Positions 7,087-15,560 are shown, counted from the first letter of the stretch. The stretch: DNA of 35,921 nt from Spirochaetota bacterium (GCA_023396615.1 JAEWVM010000180.1:1-35921); one strand, 5' to 3'. Notes: generated by a model from the sequence alone, not told the origin. Program-made: numbers and translations.

Positions 7087-7923
7087 ATGATTGATTTACA
7101 TGTTCACACGACCGCGTCCGATGGTATTTACTCTCCTAAAGAGATAGTGCGACGGGCGTTTGAAGCCGGCTTGAATTTAATAGCGATTACCGATCATGAT
7201 TCCGTTGACGGAGTAGACGCAGCTGAAAAAGCGGCTGTTGATGCAGGCGGAAAAATCCGTGTTATCGGAGGCTGTGAACTCAGCATTGAGTTTGACGGAG
7301 GCGACTTTCATCTTCTTGGTTATAATCTAAAAGCATCTGATGAAATGAGCTCGGTTTTAAGCGGCATTAAAAAGTGCAGAGCTGAACGCATTTATAAAAT
7401 GATTGATGATATTTCAGATTCGGGAGTTGATATTTCAATTTCCGATCTCGACGGTTTTGCTGAATCTTCTTCTCCCGGAAAACCTCTCATTGCAAGAGCT
7501 CTAATTAAAAAAGGATATGCCTCCGATATTAAAGACGCGTTTACAAAATTTATGTGTTCCGGCAAACCCGGTTTTGTACCGAAGAAAAAAATTCTTCCAG
7601 AAGACGGTTTCCGCATGATTCGTGAAAGCGGCGGTTTTTCATCGCTTGCCCATCCTTCTTCTTTGAATATAGATGATGATCTTTTTGAATTATATTTGCA
7701 GAAACTTATTAAACTCGGACTTAATGGAATTGAAGCATATTCCGCCATTGCAGCTGAAAAACAGACTGAGCTTTACTTGAAACTTGCTTCAAAGTATGAT
7801 TTAATAGTAACCGGTGGATCGGATTATCATGGTGACCACAGGGAAAATCTGGGTTATTATAAACCAGGAAAAGCTGTGCCTGATGATCTTTCATTGAGGT
7901 TTTATGAGCTTTGTAAAGATTGA
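7087..7923 (+). CDS. PHP-domain phosphoesterase (YciV/RNase AM-like)
   Basis: A 278-aa cytoplasmic metal-dependent phosphoesterase. The N-terminus DLHVHTTASDG supplies the first PHP metal-binding motif, followed by AITDHDSVDG, GCELSIEF, HLLGY, SLAHPSS and the closing TGGSDYHGDHREN, i.e. all expected His/Asp motifs in order and the usual family length. Characterised relatives hydrolyse 3',5'-nucleotide bisphosphate or trim short RNAs; the exact substrate here is not proven. The start ATG 7087 lacks a strong ribosome site. The stop is 13 bases before the small Cys-rich gene, which may be co-transcribed. Confidence 0.92.
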   Translation: MIDLHVHTTASDGIYSPKEIVRRAFEAGLNLIAITDHDSVDGVDAAEKAAVDAGGKIRVIGGCELSIEFDGGDFHLLGYNLKASDEMSSVLSGIKKCRAERIYKMIDDISDSGVDISISDLDGFAESSSPGKPLIARALIKKGYASDIKDAFTKFMCSGKPGFVPKKKILPEDGFRMIRESGGFSSLAHPSSLNIDDDLFELYLQKLIKLGLNGIEAYSAIAAEKQTELYLKLASKYDLIVTGGSDYHGDHRENLGYYKPGKAVPDDLSLRFYELCKD

Positions 7924-7936
7924 AGGAGTCAAGGGA

Positions 7937-8092
7937 ATGGTTTTCGTTCCTGATTCCGCGGCTCCAAGAAAAAACAACTGTCCTGATTGCTTTTCATGTC
8001 AGTTTTGTCCGGACGAACGATGCGAAGTTTGCATCAAAAGACGTAACTGCAAAACATCACTCACGCGCACGGATAAATGCGATGAAAGCTGA
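7937..8092 (+). CDS. 51-aa cysteine-rich small protein
   Basis: ATG 7937 has AAGGAG at 7923-7928 and GGGA close by, with the PHP gene stop just upstream. The protein carries eight Cys in 51 residues; the core CPDCFSCQFCPDERCEVC has a CxxCxxCxxCx4CxxC pattern, then two more Cys. This is the look of a metal (zinc or iron-sulfur) binding mini-protein. The pattern and ribosome site argue that it is real despite its size. Its last 36 bases overlap the 3' end of tatC on the opposite strand. A longer frame back to 7904 exists, but its start lies inside the PHP gene without a ribosome site. Function unknown. Confidence 0.6.
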   Translation: MVFVPDSAAPRKNNCPDCFSCQFCPDERCEVCIKRRNCKTSLTRTDKCDES

Positions 8093-8794
8093 TATTTCGT
8101 AAAGCAGCATCATCGGTATTGCAGCAATCGTCTGCGATAAAACATCCGGAGGTGTTATTACGGCGGCAAATATCCAGATTGCTACAAGAGCGAATTTTCT
8201 TTTGCGGTAGAGTGTTCTTTTTTTGAGAACTCCTATTTTTGACAGTACAAATGATATTACAGGCATTTCAAAAATTATTCCGCCGAAAAATACGAAATAA
8301 GAAATGAAGCTCATGAAGCTGTTTGCGTTTATCGAACTTGTCATATTCTGAGGTGCAAATCCGAGCATAATATCTATTGTCTGCGGAAGCGCAAATATGA
8401 ATGAAAGCGATGCGCCTGTATAGAAGAGAATTATTCCGGCAATAATGACGCACGCAAGCATGCGTTTCTCGCCTTTTTTTAACGCTGGAAGAATGAATCT
8501 GGTAATATGAAATATATGAAACGGGATAGTTCCGAAAACACCGGCGATGAATGAAACTTTTATTCTGAAGGTGAACGGTTCGGATATGTCAAAAAAATGA
8601 AGAGTTATGTTTTTTCCGGAAAGAAGAAATGCCGTCAGCGCATTTATCAAATATTCAGAAAATGAGAATGCGGCGATTGTTGCCGCAACAAGAACTATCG
8701 CAGAATACATGAGGCGTTTGCGTAATTCTTCTATATGAGGTATCGCTTCATGTAGAAGGCTTGAGTTTTTCTTTTTTCCATTATTGCTTGACAT
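8057..8794 (-). CDS. tatC: Sec-independent (twin-arginine) translocase subunit TatC
   Basis: A 245-aa inner-membrane protein with six hydrophobic segments. The family hallmarks are present: the cytoplasmic N-terminal HIEELRKRLMYSA, which in TatC helps recognise twin-arginine signal peptides, and the late motif AVITPPDVLSQTIAAIPMM followed by LLYEIS. TatC exports folded proteins together with TatA/TatB-type subunits. No tatA or tatB lies beside it in this window, so those are encoded elsewhere. The start at 8794 has no obvious ribosome site, but no later Met fits. It is transcribed divergently from the acyl-CoA synthetase, and its 3' end overlaps the small Cys-rich gene. Confidence 0.95.
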   Translation of the reverse strand: MSSNNGKKKNSSLLHEAIPHIEELRKRLMYSAIVLVAATIAAFSFSEYLINALTAFLLSGKNITLHFFDISEPFTFRIKVSFIAGVFGTIPFHIFHITRFILPALKKGEKRMLACVIIAGIILFYTGASLSFIFALPQTIDIMLGFAPQNMTSSINANSFMSFISYFVFFGGIIFEMPVISFVLSKIGVLKKRTLYRKRKFALVAIWIFAAVITPPDVLSQTIAAIPMMLLYEISAFIAFIRARE

Positions 8795-8858
8795 ATTGTA
8801 ATTTTAAAATAGCCTCATTATTCACAGATTTCATTTCCCCTTTTCAGAGGTTTAATGT

Positions 8859-10670
8859 ATGGCAGCCAAATCAGCTAAAAAATTCAAGAAAAATATAATA
8901 GATGTGTTTTTTTTGAAGGCAGAAGCCGGACCTGATCATAAGATGGTTTTATACAAGCATGAAGGCCGATATAAAAGTTTCAGCCGAAGGGAGATGAAAG
9001 AAAAGGTTGAAGCACTTGCCAAGTATCTGATTTCAAAAGGAATTAAGAAAGGCGACAGAATTTCCGTTTTTTCTTTTAACCGCTATGAATGGTGGGTTGC
9101 CGATCTCGCGGCTCTTTCAATCGGTGCGGTTCATGTTCCAATTTATCCCACAAATTCCGCTGAAGAAGCATTATATGTAATAAAACATTCATCTGTAAAA
9201 ATATGCTTCGTCGGGAGTGTTGATCAGTATGAAAAAATTGCTTCGATTAAAAAGAAAGCTTCATCCTTAAAAGAAATCATTTCATTCGATGAAATTAAAA
9301 AATGTCCGTCTTTTGAACTTGTTCTTTCAAAAGGAACTAAGCTGAAAAAAGATGTTGAGCTTATAAAGCGCAGAAATGCGATAAAAGACAAGGATCTTTG
9401 TTCTATTATTTATACTTCCGGTACAACGGGCAATCCCAAGGGTGTTATGCTGTCTTACGAAAATTTTTATTCCGATCTGACCCAGGTTGCTGCCGTTTTT
9501 GAAAATGAAATATCAGAAAAAGAAATATTCATGTCATTTCTTCCTTTGTCTCACGCTCTTGAACGCACAGCCGCTTTTTATACTCCGATATATTACGGAT
9601 GCATTGTTGCGTTTTCAAGTGACATCCGAAATGTAATAGCCGATACAAAACTTGTTTTTCCGGATGTTCTAAACAGCGTTCCGCGTCTTTATGAAAAAAT
9701 TCATTCGGGGATTCTTGAGCAGATCAGAGGTTATAGTATTATAAAAAGGTCTGTTGTTGCCGCATGTCTCAAAGCGGGTTCGCTCAGAATTCCAAGCATC
9801 TGCGAAGATGTTCCTCTCGGCGGCGTAAAAAAACTGCTGGTTTCAATTGCTGATAAAATCGTTCTTTCAAGAATCAAAAAAGAGCTCGGGTTTTCTAAAG
9901 TGAAAATCGCTATATCGGGAGGAGCCGCTCTTTCTGTTAATGATATGAATTTTTTTCTGAGTCTCGGGATCAATCTTTATGAAGGTTACGGTCTTACCGA
10001 ATGTGCTCCGATTCTGACTGTTAACAAACCCGGAAAGATCAAGCGCGGAACCGTTGGATGTGCGATGAGTGAAACTGAGATAGCTATATCTGATGAAGGC
10101 GAAATTCTCGCGAAAGGCGATCAGATAATGATGGGTTATTATAAAAATCCGAAAGCTACAAAGGAAGTTTTTGATAAAAAAGGTTTTTTCAAGACCGGTG
10201 ATCTAGGATATCTTGATAAAGACGGTTATCTTAAAATAACAGGAAGGATAAAGGATATAATTGTAACTGCCGGCGGAAAAAATGTTTCTCCTCAGAATAT
10301 CGAGGCTGCTGCCAGAAAATCAAAATATGTCGAACAGTTGGCTGTTATCGGCGACAAGAGAAAATTTCTTTCGGCAATAATAGTTGTTAATCCGGCTGAA
10401 ATAAAAAAACTGGCTTCAGCTATGGATATACGTAAAGACTTAAATGCCGCTTTAATCGATGAAAGTATAAACAAAGCAGTTCTTGAAGATATTGAAAAAA
10501 TGCTCAAATCATTTTCGCGGGTAGAACAAATAAGAAGGATTGCTCTAATTGCTGATGAGTGGAGTCAGGCTACCGGTGAGCTTACAGGGACATTGAAAAT
10601 AAAACGCAAAGCCGTTGAAGAAAAATATTCAAGATTAATTGATTCAATGTATGAGGTTGATAAGAACTGA
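8859..10670 (+). CDS. AMP-forming long-chain acyl-CoA synthetase
   Basis: A 603-aa member of the ANL superfamily (FadD/FAA1-like size) that activates fatty acids to acyl-CoA via acyl-adenylate. The phosphate-binding loop YTSGTTGNPKGVMLS starts near residue 185. Further motifs are FLPLSHALER, GYGLTECAPI, TGDLGYLDKDGYLKITGR and the hinge/C-domain GRIKDIIVTAGGKNVSPQNIE; a late Lys in GELTGTLKIKRK suits the adenylation lysine. AGAGG at 8846-8850 precedes ATG 8859. There is no obvious signal or membrane segment, so it is probably cytoplasmic or peripheral. It is a single gene, divergent from tatC, and no other lipid genes adjoin it. Confidence 0.93.
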   Translation: MAAKSAKKFKKNIIDVFFLKAEAGPDHKMVLYKHEGRYKSFSRREMKEKVEALAKYLISKGIKKGDRISVFSFNRYEWWVADLAALSIGAVHVPIYPTNSAEEALYVIKHSSVKICFVGSVDQYEKIASIKKKASSLKEIISFDEIKKCPSFELVLSKGTKLKKDVELIKRRNAIKDKDLCSIIYTSGTTGNPKGVMLSYENFYSDLTQVAAVFENEISEKEIFMSFLPLSHALERTAAFYTPIYYGCIVAFSSDIRNVIADTKLVFPDVLNSVPRLYEKIHSGILEQIRGYSIIKRSVVAACLKAGSLRIPSICEDVPLGGVKKLLVSIADKIVLSRIKKELGFSKVKIAISGGAALSVNDMNFFLSLGINLYEGYGLTECAPILTVNKPGKIKRGTVGCAMSETEIAISDEGEILAKGDQIMMGYYKNPKATKEVFDKKGFFKTGDLGYLDKDGYLKITGRIKDIIVTAGGKNVSPQNIEAAARKSKYVEQLAVIGDKRKFLSAIIVVNPAEIKKLASAMDIRKDLNAALIDESINKAVLEDIEKMLKSFSRVEQIRRIALIADEWSQATGELTGTLKIKRKAVEEKYSRLIDSMYEVDKN

Positions 10671-10769
10671 GTCTGTTTTCTTTTTGTAAAATTGTCTCTT
10701 GACTCAATATTTTTGTAGACAGCAGGGGGGAGCAAAAATATCTTTGCGTAAAAGTTTACGGAGATGTTT

Positions 10770-10922
10770 ATGTATCTAAGCCAATGCAAATCCTGCAGTC
10801 ATCATATTTGTATATTGAATAACAAAGTTTTGTGCGGATATAAAATAGACAGGGTAGAAAAGACAATACGCAAAGAGAAAGATGAGAACAGTCAGACAGT
10901 ATTGGACTGCCCGAAAGAATAA
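10770..10922 (+). CDS. 50-aa cysteine-rich small protein upstream of ahcY
   Basis: ATG 10770 is preceded by GGAG (10760-10763) at good spacing and opens a 50-codon frame ending TAA 10920-10922. The N-terminal part MYLSQCKSCSHHICILNN has a CxxCx4C arrangement with two His, then LCGYK and a late LDCPKE, giving five Cys in all. The middle is Lys/Glu-rich. The stop overlaps the AAGGAG ribosome site of ahcY by two bases, so the two are probably co-translated. It may be a small metal-binding protein; I know no family for it. Confidence 0.55.
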   Translation: MYLSQCKSCSHHICILNNKVLCGYKIDRVEKTIRKEKDENSQTVLDCPKE

Positions 10923-10931
10923 GGAGAAATT

Positions 10932-12356
10932 ATGAAAACAAAAGCTCTCGATTTAACACTGGATTTCAAAGTTGCTGACATCAGTCTTGCTTCTTTCGGA
11001 ATAAAAGAAATGGAGCTTTCCCGTAATGAAATGCCCGGTCTTATGGCTGCTCGCGAGAAATATTCTGCGACCAAACCGCTCAAAGGTCTAAAAGTTACCG
11101 GTTCTCTTCATATGACAATTCAGACTGCGATGCTGATTGAAACTCTGTATGAGTTAGGCGCTGATTTGAGATGGGCATCCTGCAATATTTATTCAACACA
11201 GGATCATGCTGCTGCTGCGGTTGCAAAACTCGGTCTTGCAAAAGTTTTTGCATGGAAGGGTGAGACGCTTGATGATTACTGGTGGTGTACCGAAATGGCT
11301 CTGACATGGCCTGACGGAAGCGGACCGGATCTTATAGTTGATGACGGAGGAGATGCGACTCTTCTAATTCATGAAGGTGTTAAAACAGAAAAAGACAAAT
11401 CGCTTCTTGACCGCAAATCGGACAATAAAGAGTTTCAGATAATTCTCGATAGAATTTATGATTCTTATCAGTCGGATTCTTCACGCTGGACGAAAATAGC
11501 TTCAAAGATAAAGGGAGTTTCCGAAGAAACAACGACAGGAGTTCACAGACTGTACCAGTTGGCAGAGAAGGGCGAACTTCTTTTTCCTGCTGTAAATGTT
11601 AATGATTCTGTAACGAAATCGAAATTCGACAATCTTTACGGCTGCCGCGAGTCCCTTCTCGACGGAATAAAACGCGCAACTGATATTATGATTGCCGGAA
11701 AGGTGTGTGTTGTTTGCGGATACGGTGATGTAGGAAAAGGCTGTGCTCATGCTTTTAAGGGAATGGGCGCGAAAGTATTTGTTACGGAGATTGATCCTAT
11801 TTGCGCGCTACAGGCGGCAATGGAAGGTTATGAAGTAGTGACAATGGATGACATTGTTGCGAAAGGTGATATTTTTGTTACTGCTACAGGCTGCTTTTCG
11901 GTAATAACCGGAACACACATGGAGCAGATGAAAAATGAAGCCATTCTGTGCAATATCGGTCACTTCGACAGTGAGATCGATATGAATTATCTTGAGAGTA
12001 CAAGCGGAATTAAACGTGTCAATATTAAACCTCAGGTTGATCAGTTCTATCTTAAATCAGGAAGATCAATTATCGTACTTGCTGAAGGACGTCTCGTAAA
12101 TCTTGGATGTGCTACAGGTCATCCTTCCTTTGTAATGAGCAACAGTTTCACAAACCAGACTCTGGCTCAGATTATGCTCGCAACAGAAAAACTTGCGAAC
12201 AAGGTCTACACTCTTCCGAAGAAGCTTGATGAAGAGGTTGCGCGTCTTCATCTTGGAAGAATCGGTGCCAAGCTTACATCGCTTACCAAGGAACAGGCTG
12301 ATTATTTGGGGCTTAATATCGAAGGACCGTACAAACCGGATCATTACCGATATTAA
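10932..12356 (+). CDS. ahcY: adenosylhomocysteinase (SAH hydrolase)
   Basis: A 474-aa cytoplasmic NAD-dependent enzyme that splits S-adenosylhomocysteine into adenosine and homocysteine, relieving product inhibition of methyltransferases. Visible features are KPLKGLKVTGSLHMTIQTA, the ASCNIYSTQDHAAAA segment, the NAD-binding Rossmann motif CGYGDVGKGCA (glycines from residue 263), VTEIDPICALQAAMEGYEV, ATGCFSVITG, CNIGHFDSEID, and the conserved C-terminal tail with the NAD-contacting KPDHYRY. The length matches the longer bacterial form. AAGGAG at 10921-10926 sets the start. It is the second gene of a five-gene operon; rsgA begins one base after its stop. Confidence 0.97.
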   Translation: MKTKALDLTLDFKVADISLASFGIKEMELSRNEMPGLMAAREKYSATKPLKGLKVTGSLHMTIQTAMLIETLYELGADLRWASCNIYSTQDHAAAAVAKLGLAKVFAWKGETLDDYWWCTEMALTWPDGSGPDLIVDDGGDATLLIHEGVKTEKDKSLLDRKSDNKEFQIILDRIYDSYQSDSSRWTKIASKIKGVSEETTTGVHRLYQLAEKGELLFPAVNVNDSVTKSKFDNLYGCRESLLDGIKRATDIMIAGKVCVVCGYGDVGKGCAHAFKGMGAKVFVTEIDPICALQAAMEGYEVVTMDDIVAKGDIFVTATGCFSVITGTHMEQMKNEAILCNIGHFDSEIDMNYLESTSGIKRVNIKPQVDQFYLKSGRSIIVLAEGRLVNLGCATGHPSFVMSNSFTNQTLAQIMLATEKLANKVYTLPKKLDEEVARLHLGRIGAKLTSLTKEQADYLGLNIEGPYKPDHYRY

Positions 12357-12357
12357 T

Positions 12358-13302
12358 ATGCAGAAAAGGGCTAAGGGATTAGTCACAAAAGTTTTTGGAC
12401 GTCATTATACTGTCGAATACGGCGGAATAGAATATGATTCTTTTCTGAAAGGAAAGATGAGGATTGACAGTTCGTGGCATCAAATGACTAATCCTGTAGC
12501 TGTAGGCGACCACGTCGAAATAATTATTGAAAATGATTCTGCTCCTCGTGCCGTTATTGAATCTGTCTGCGGCAGAAAAAATAAAATTTCACGTAAAGAA
12601 AAGGGAAAGAACAGCCGTGAAGACATCATTGCGGCAAATCTTGACCTCATCATGATTGTTCAGTCATTCTCAGACCCCTTTATGAATCTTCGGTTTGCAG
12701 ACCGTGTGTACGTTAAGGCAAACAATTCTTCTATTCCTGTTGCGCTTTGTGTCAACAAATCAGATCTTTCATGTGATGAAACCGAATCATATCTTGATGA
12801 ATATTATTCAAAAAGCGGACTCAAAATATTTAAAACCAGCTGCGTCTCGGACATCGGGATAAATGAAGTAGCCTCTTATATCAAAAATAAGCATGTTCTT
12901 TTTATCGGAGTATCGGGGTGCGGAAAATCTTCTCTGATAAATAAAATATTTCCAGAAAAGAATCTAAAAGTTTCTGAAGTATCTGAATCAACCGGAAAAG
13001 GACGGCATACGACTACTAATACGATTATGTACCGGATTGATTCCAAAACCGCAATAATCGATTCGCCCGGACTGCGCGAATTCGGTATTCCTGATATCGA
13101 AGAAAATGAACTCTCGGATTATTTTTATGAGTTCAAGAAATATTCATCTAAATGCCAGTTCTCAGGCTGTTCTCACGATCATGAACCCGGATGCGAGATC
13201 CAGCGTGCGCTTGACAAAGGTAAAATTTACGAAGGCCGGTATATTTCTTATATAAATATTCTCGAGTCTCTGCGTGAATACAAAAGGTGGAAATACCGTT
13301 GA
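12358..13302 (+). CDS. rsgA: ribosome small-subunit-dependent GTPase RsgA
   Basis: A 314-aa circularly permuted GTPase that helps mature the 30S subunit. An N-terminal OB-fold (residues about 1-85) is followed by the permuted G-domain: G4 NKSD (133-136) comes before G1 GVSGCGKSS (from 184, Lys190), then the TTT switch and G3 DSPG (235-238). A C-terminal zinc module reads CQFSGCSHDHEPGC. ATG 12358 follows the ahcY stop by one base; the frame stays open further upstream inside ahcY, but the product then would have a foreign N-terminus. No clear ribosome site is seen, which fits coupling to ahcY. The stop TGA overlaps the TTG start of the next gene. Confidence 0.95.
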   Translation: MQKRAKGLVTKVFGRHYTVEYGGIEYDSFLKGKMRIDSSWHQMTNPVAVGDHVEIIIENDSAPRAVIESVCGRKNKISRKEKGKNSREDIIAANLDLIMIVQSFSDPFMNLRFADRVYVKANNSSIPVALCVNKSDLSCDETESYLDEYYSKSGLKIFKTSCVSDIGINEVASYIKNKHVLFIGVSGCGKSSLINKIFPEKNLKVSEVSESTGKGRHTTTNTIMYRIDSKTAIIDSPGLREFGIPDIEENELSDYFYEFKKYSSKCQFSGCSHDHEPGCEIQRALDKGKIYEGRYISYINILESLREYKRWKYR

Positions 13303-14036
13303 TAGAGATAAAATCTGCAAGTATATCCTTCGGCAAAAAAAATGTTCTGCAGAATGTCTCCGTCAAATCGGAATTAATGTCAAATACGGTTATCCTCGGA
13401 AAAAACGGTTCCGGCAAAAGTGTTCTGCTTAAAATTGCCGCAGGTCTTTTGGTCCCGGATTCCGGCGAAGTTTTTTTTGACGGAAAAAAAATATCCCCTG
13501 AAGATTATTTTAGTGCAAATAAATTGAGTATAGGTTATGTTTTTCAAAAAGGCGGATTATTTGATTCGATGAATCTCTTTGAGAATGTGGCGTTTCCTCT
13601 CCGCCGCAAAGGGATTGCGGAGAATGAAATTCCGGACATTGTTCTTTATAATCTGCGCCGTGTCGGGCTTGAAGGATCAGAAGAAAAATTTCCTACTGAA
13701 CTTTCAGGCGGAATGCAGAAAAGGGCGGGCATTGCCAGGGTTTTGGCGATGAAACCTAAAGTAATTCTCTATGATGATCCTGCGGCTGGACTCGATCCTG
13801 TTCTGACGGATTCTATTGCTGATCTTATACTGGAAATCCGCGAGACAGAAAAAACGACATCGCTTATAGTTACTCATGATATGAAGTTTGCTGAAAAAAT
13901 CGCCGATAAGATTATTCTGCTTGATTCGTCGAAAATTGTTTTTTACGGTGATAAGAATATTTTTTTTTCATTAGAAGATCCGTTTGCGTATCAGTTCGTA
14001 AAAGGTGAAATTGAGGGACCTATAGAATGTCAATGA
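13299..14036 (+). CDS. ABC transporter ATP-binding protein (MlaF-like)
   Basis: A 245-aa ABC ATPase. TTG 13299 overlaps the rsgA stop (TTGA) and has AAGGTGG at 13284-13290; the product then starts MIEIKSASISFG as in the family. An in-frame GTG at 13287 is less likely. Walker A is GKNGSGKS (34-41), the signature is LSGGMQKRAGIARV, and Walker B reads VILYDDPAAGLDP, with Asp160 where the catalytic Glu normally stands. The LSGGMxKR signature and overall size are typical of MlaF/Ttg2A ATPases, which drive phospholipid traffic between the membranes. No MlaE-type permease or MlaD-type protein lies nearby, so partners must be elsewhere. It overlaps the PilZ gene by ten bases. Confidence 0.88.
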   Translation: MIEIKSASISFGKKNVLQNVSVKSELMSNTVILGKNGSGKSVLLKIAAGLLVPDSGEVFFDGKKISPEDYFSANKLSIGYVFQKGGLFDSMNLFENVAFPLRRKGIAENEIPDIVLYNLRRVGLEGSEEKFPTELSGGMQKRAGIARVLAMKPKVILYDDPAAGLDPVLTDSIADLILEIRETEKTTSLIVTHDMKFAEKIADKIILLDSSKIVFYGDKNIFFSLEDPFAYQFVKGEIEGPIECQ

Positions 14037-14356
14037 ATGGTGAAGAAAAAAGAAGCAGCAGCCGGTATTATTCTGACGGAGATTTTATTCATACTTCGCG
14101 AACGGCGAGCGGCAGTGTTTCCTGCGTTCTAAAAAATATATCAGCTACAGGTGCATGTATTCTGGCTGATATTCCGATTGAAATAGGTGAAAAAGTTTTT
14201 CTTCATGTGAACCGCGGCGAGGCGACATCGCTTCGCGGAAAGGTTGTCTGGCAGAATGATAATGAGTATGGAATTGAATTTCTGCTCGAAAGCTCTGATG
14301 ATTTTGAACAAATCTCGAATATTGTGAACAAATTTAACTTCCGTAATATTATCTGA
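14027..14356 (+). CDS. PilZ-domain protein (cyclic-di-GMP receptor candidate)
   Basis: A 109-aa single-domain PilZ protein. The N-terminal RSSSR fits the RxxxR arm and NISATGACI fits the (D/N)xSxxG motif; together these are the cyclic-di-GMP-binding residues of the family, both intact here. The remaining beta-barrel strands (GEKVFLHV, LRGKVVWQ, YGIEFLL) follow as expected. ATG 14027 has GAGGG at 14013-14017; a second ATG at 14033 would overlap the upstream stop as ATGA. It closes the ahcY-rsgA-ABC operon, so it may sense cyclic-di-GMP for an effector elsewhere or for the adjoining ATPase (inference). Confidence 0.9.
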   Translation: MSMNGEEKRSSSRYYSDGDFIHTSRTASGSVSCVLKNISATGACILADIPIEIGEKVFLHVNRGEATSLRGKVVWQNDNEYGIEFLLESSDDFEQISNIVNKFNFRNII

Positions 14357-14451
14357 TGCTAATACCAGCTTTTAATGCCGTTTGTAAACCCATTTCAATT
14401 TAAAAACAATGAAAATTATAAAAATGCTCCTTTGCTGTTTTTCTTCAACCA

Positions 14452-14468
14452 GTCAATAAATTATTGAC
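14452..14468. promoter_or_regulatory. 7-bp inverted repeat over the ilvE -35 element
   Basis: gtcaata-aat-tattgac overlaps the TTGACG -35 candidate, a position suited to a repressor. Two direct copies of aggacttg (14473-14480 and 14513-14520) lie between it and the start codon. The 172-base gap 14357-14528 otherwise shows no gene and no recognisable T-box or leader peptide. Confidence 0.3.
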
Positions 14469-14491
14469 GTTAAGGACTTGAATTCTAAACT
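14464..14491 (+). promoter_or_regulatory. candidate promoter for ilvE
   Basis: TTGACG (14464-14469), 16 bases, TAAACT (14486-14491), about 38 bases before the start codon. Confidence 0.4.
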
Positions 14492-14528
14492 TAACTGTTA
14501 TTAACACCATTTAGGACTTGGGGGAGTT

Positions 14529-15560
14529 ATGCCTTCACTTGATACAAAGAACATTGACTGGAAAAATCTTCCTTTCGGTTATGTTAAAACTGATTTCAAT
14601 ATCCGTTATTATTATAAAGACGGCAAGTGGTCAGGCGGAGAACTTTATTCAGAAGATACTATAGATGTCAGCATAGCAGCGCCGGCTCTTCACTACGGAC
14701 AACAGGCGTTTGAAGGATTGAAAGCTTTCAATACAAAGGACGGCCGTATTGTTGTTTTTAGACCGGAAGAAAACGCCGCTAGAATCAATCATTCGTGTGA
14801 ACGTATTAAAATGCCGTTAATACCTGAAGAGATGTTCCTTGACGCGTTAAAAAAAGTCGTTATTGCCAACAAGTCATACGTTCCGCCTTACGGAACAGGC
14901 GCAAGTCTTTATATCAGGCCGCTTGTCTTTGGAGCAGGTCCGAAAATTGGACTCGGTCCCGCTTCTGAGTATGTTTTTCTTATGCTGGTTACTCCGGTCG
15001 GTCCTTACTATAAAGGCGGATTTAAGCCTGTTAAGGCACTTGTTCTCGATCATTTTGACAGGGCTGCACCTGAAGGACTCGGTGACTGCAAGGTCGGAGG
15101 AAATTATGCTGCTGGACTTCCTGGAGGAGAGTACGCTCACGATAAGGGATTCCCGATAGTTCTTTATCTTGATTCTAAAGAAAAGAAGTATGTCGATGAA
15201 TTCGGAACTTCGAATTTTATCGGAATTAAGGGGAATAAATATATAACCCCGAAATCAACCAGTATTCTCGGAAGTATTACAAACAAGAGTCTCGCAACAA
15301 TTGCTGAGGAATATCTTGGAATGGAAGTTGAGCGCAGACCTATTGCAATAGATGAGGTTTCTGATTTTGACGAGATAGGGGCTGTTGGAACTGCGGCGGT
15401 TGTTACACCGGTAAACGAACTTCATTTTAATGATAAAATTATAAAATTCGGTGATTCATCTGATGCCGGAGAAAAAATTACAAAATTGTATAAAACACTT
15501 ACTCAGCTTCAATATGGAGAAATTGAGGACAAATTCGGATGGCTGTACGAGATAAAATAA
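14529..15560 (+). CDS. ilvE: branched-chain amino acid aminotransferase
   Basis: A 343-aa fold-type IV PLP aminotransferase that performs the last step in leucine, isoleucine and valine synthesis and the first in their breakdown. The PLP lysine is K188 in GDCKVGGNYAAGL, followed by YVDEFGTSNFIGI, SILGSITNKSL and the phosphate-binding GTAAVVTPV near the C-terminus. The N-terminal LHYGQQAFEGLKAF matches the BCAT substrate-gate region. Size and motifs are those of the longer BCAT type. GGGGAG at 14521-14526 lies just two bases before ATG, an unusually tight spacing. It is a single gene bounded by a promoter and a strong hairpin terminator; no other ilv or leu genes are present. Confidence 0.95.
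   Translation: MPSLDTKNIDWKNLPFGYVKTDFNIRYYYKDGKWSGGELYSEDTIDVSIAAPALHYGQQAFEGLKAFNTKDGRIVVFRPEENAARINHSCERIKMPLIPEEMFLDALKKVVIANKSYVPPYGTGASLYIRPLVFGAGPKIGLGPASEYVFLMLVTPVGPYYKGGFKPVKALVLDHFDRAAPEGLGDCKVGGNYAAGLPGGEYAHDKGFPIVLYLDSKEKKYVDEFGTSNFIGIKGNKYITPKSTSILGSITNKSLATIAEEYLGMEVERRPIAIDEVSDFDEIGAVGTAAVVTPVNELHFNDKIIKFGDSSDAGEKITKLYKTLTQLQYGEIEDKFGWLYEIK

Noticed and set aside
10671..10931. SAH riboswitch upstream of ahcY
   Set aside because: The conserved SAH-riboswitch core is not present; the space is taken by the small Cys-rich gene and its leader.
14357..14528. T-box or leucine attenuator before ilvE
   Set aside because: No T-box sequence, leader peptide with runs of branched-chain codons, or terminator hairpin was found.
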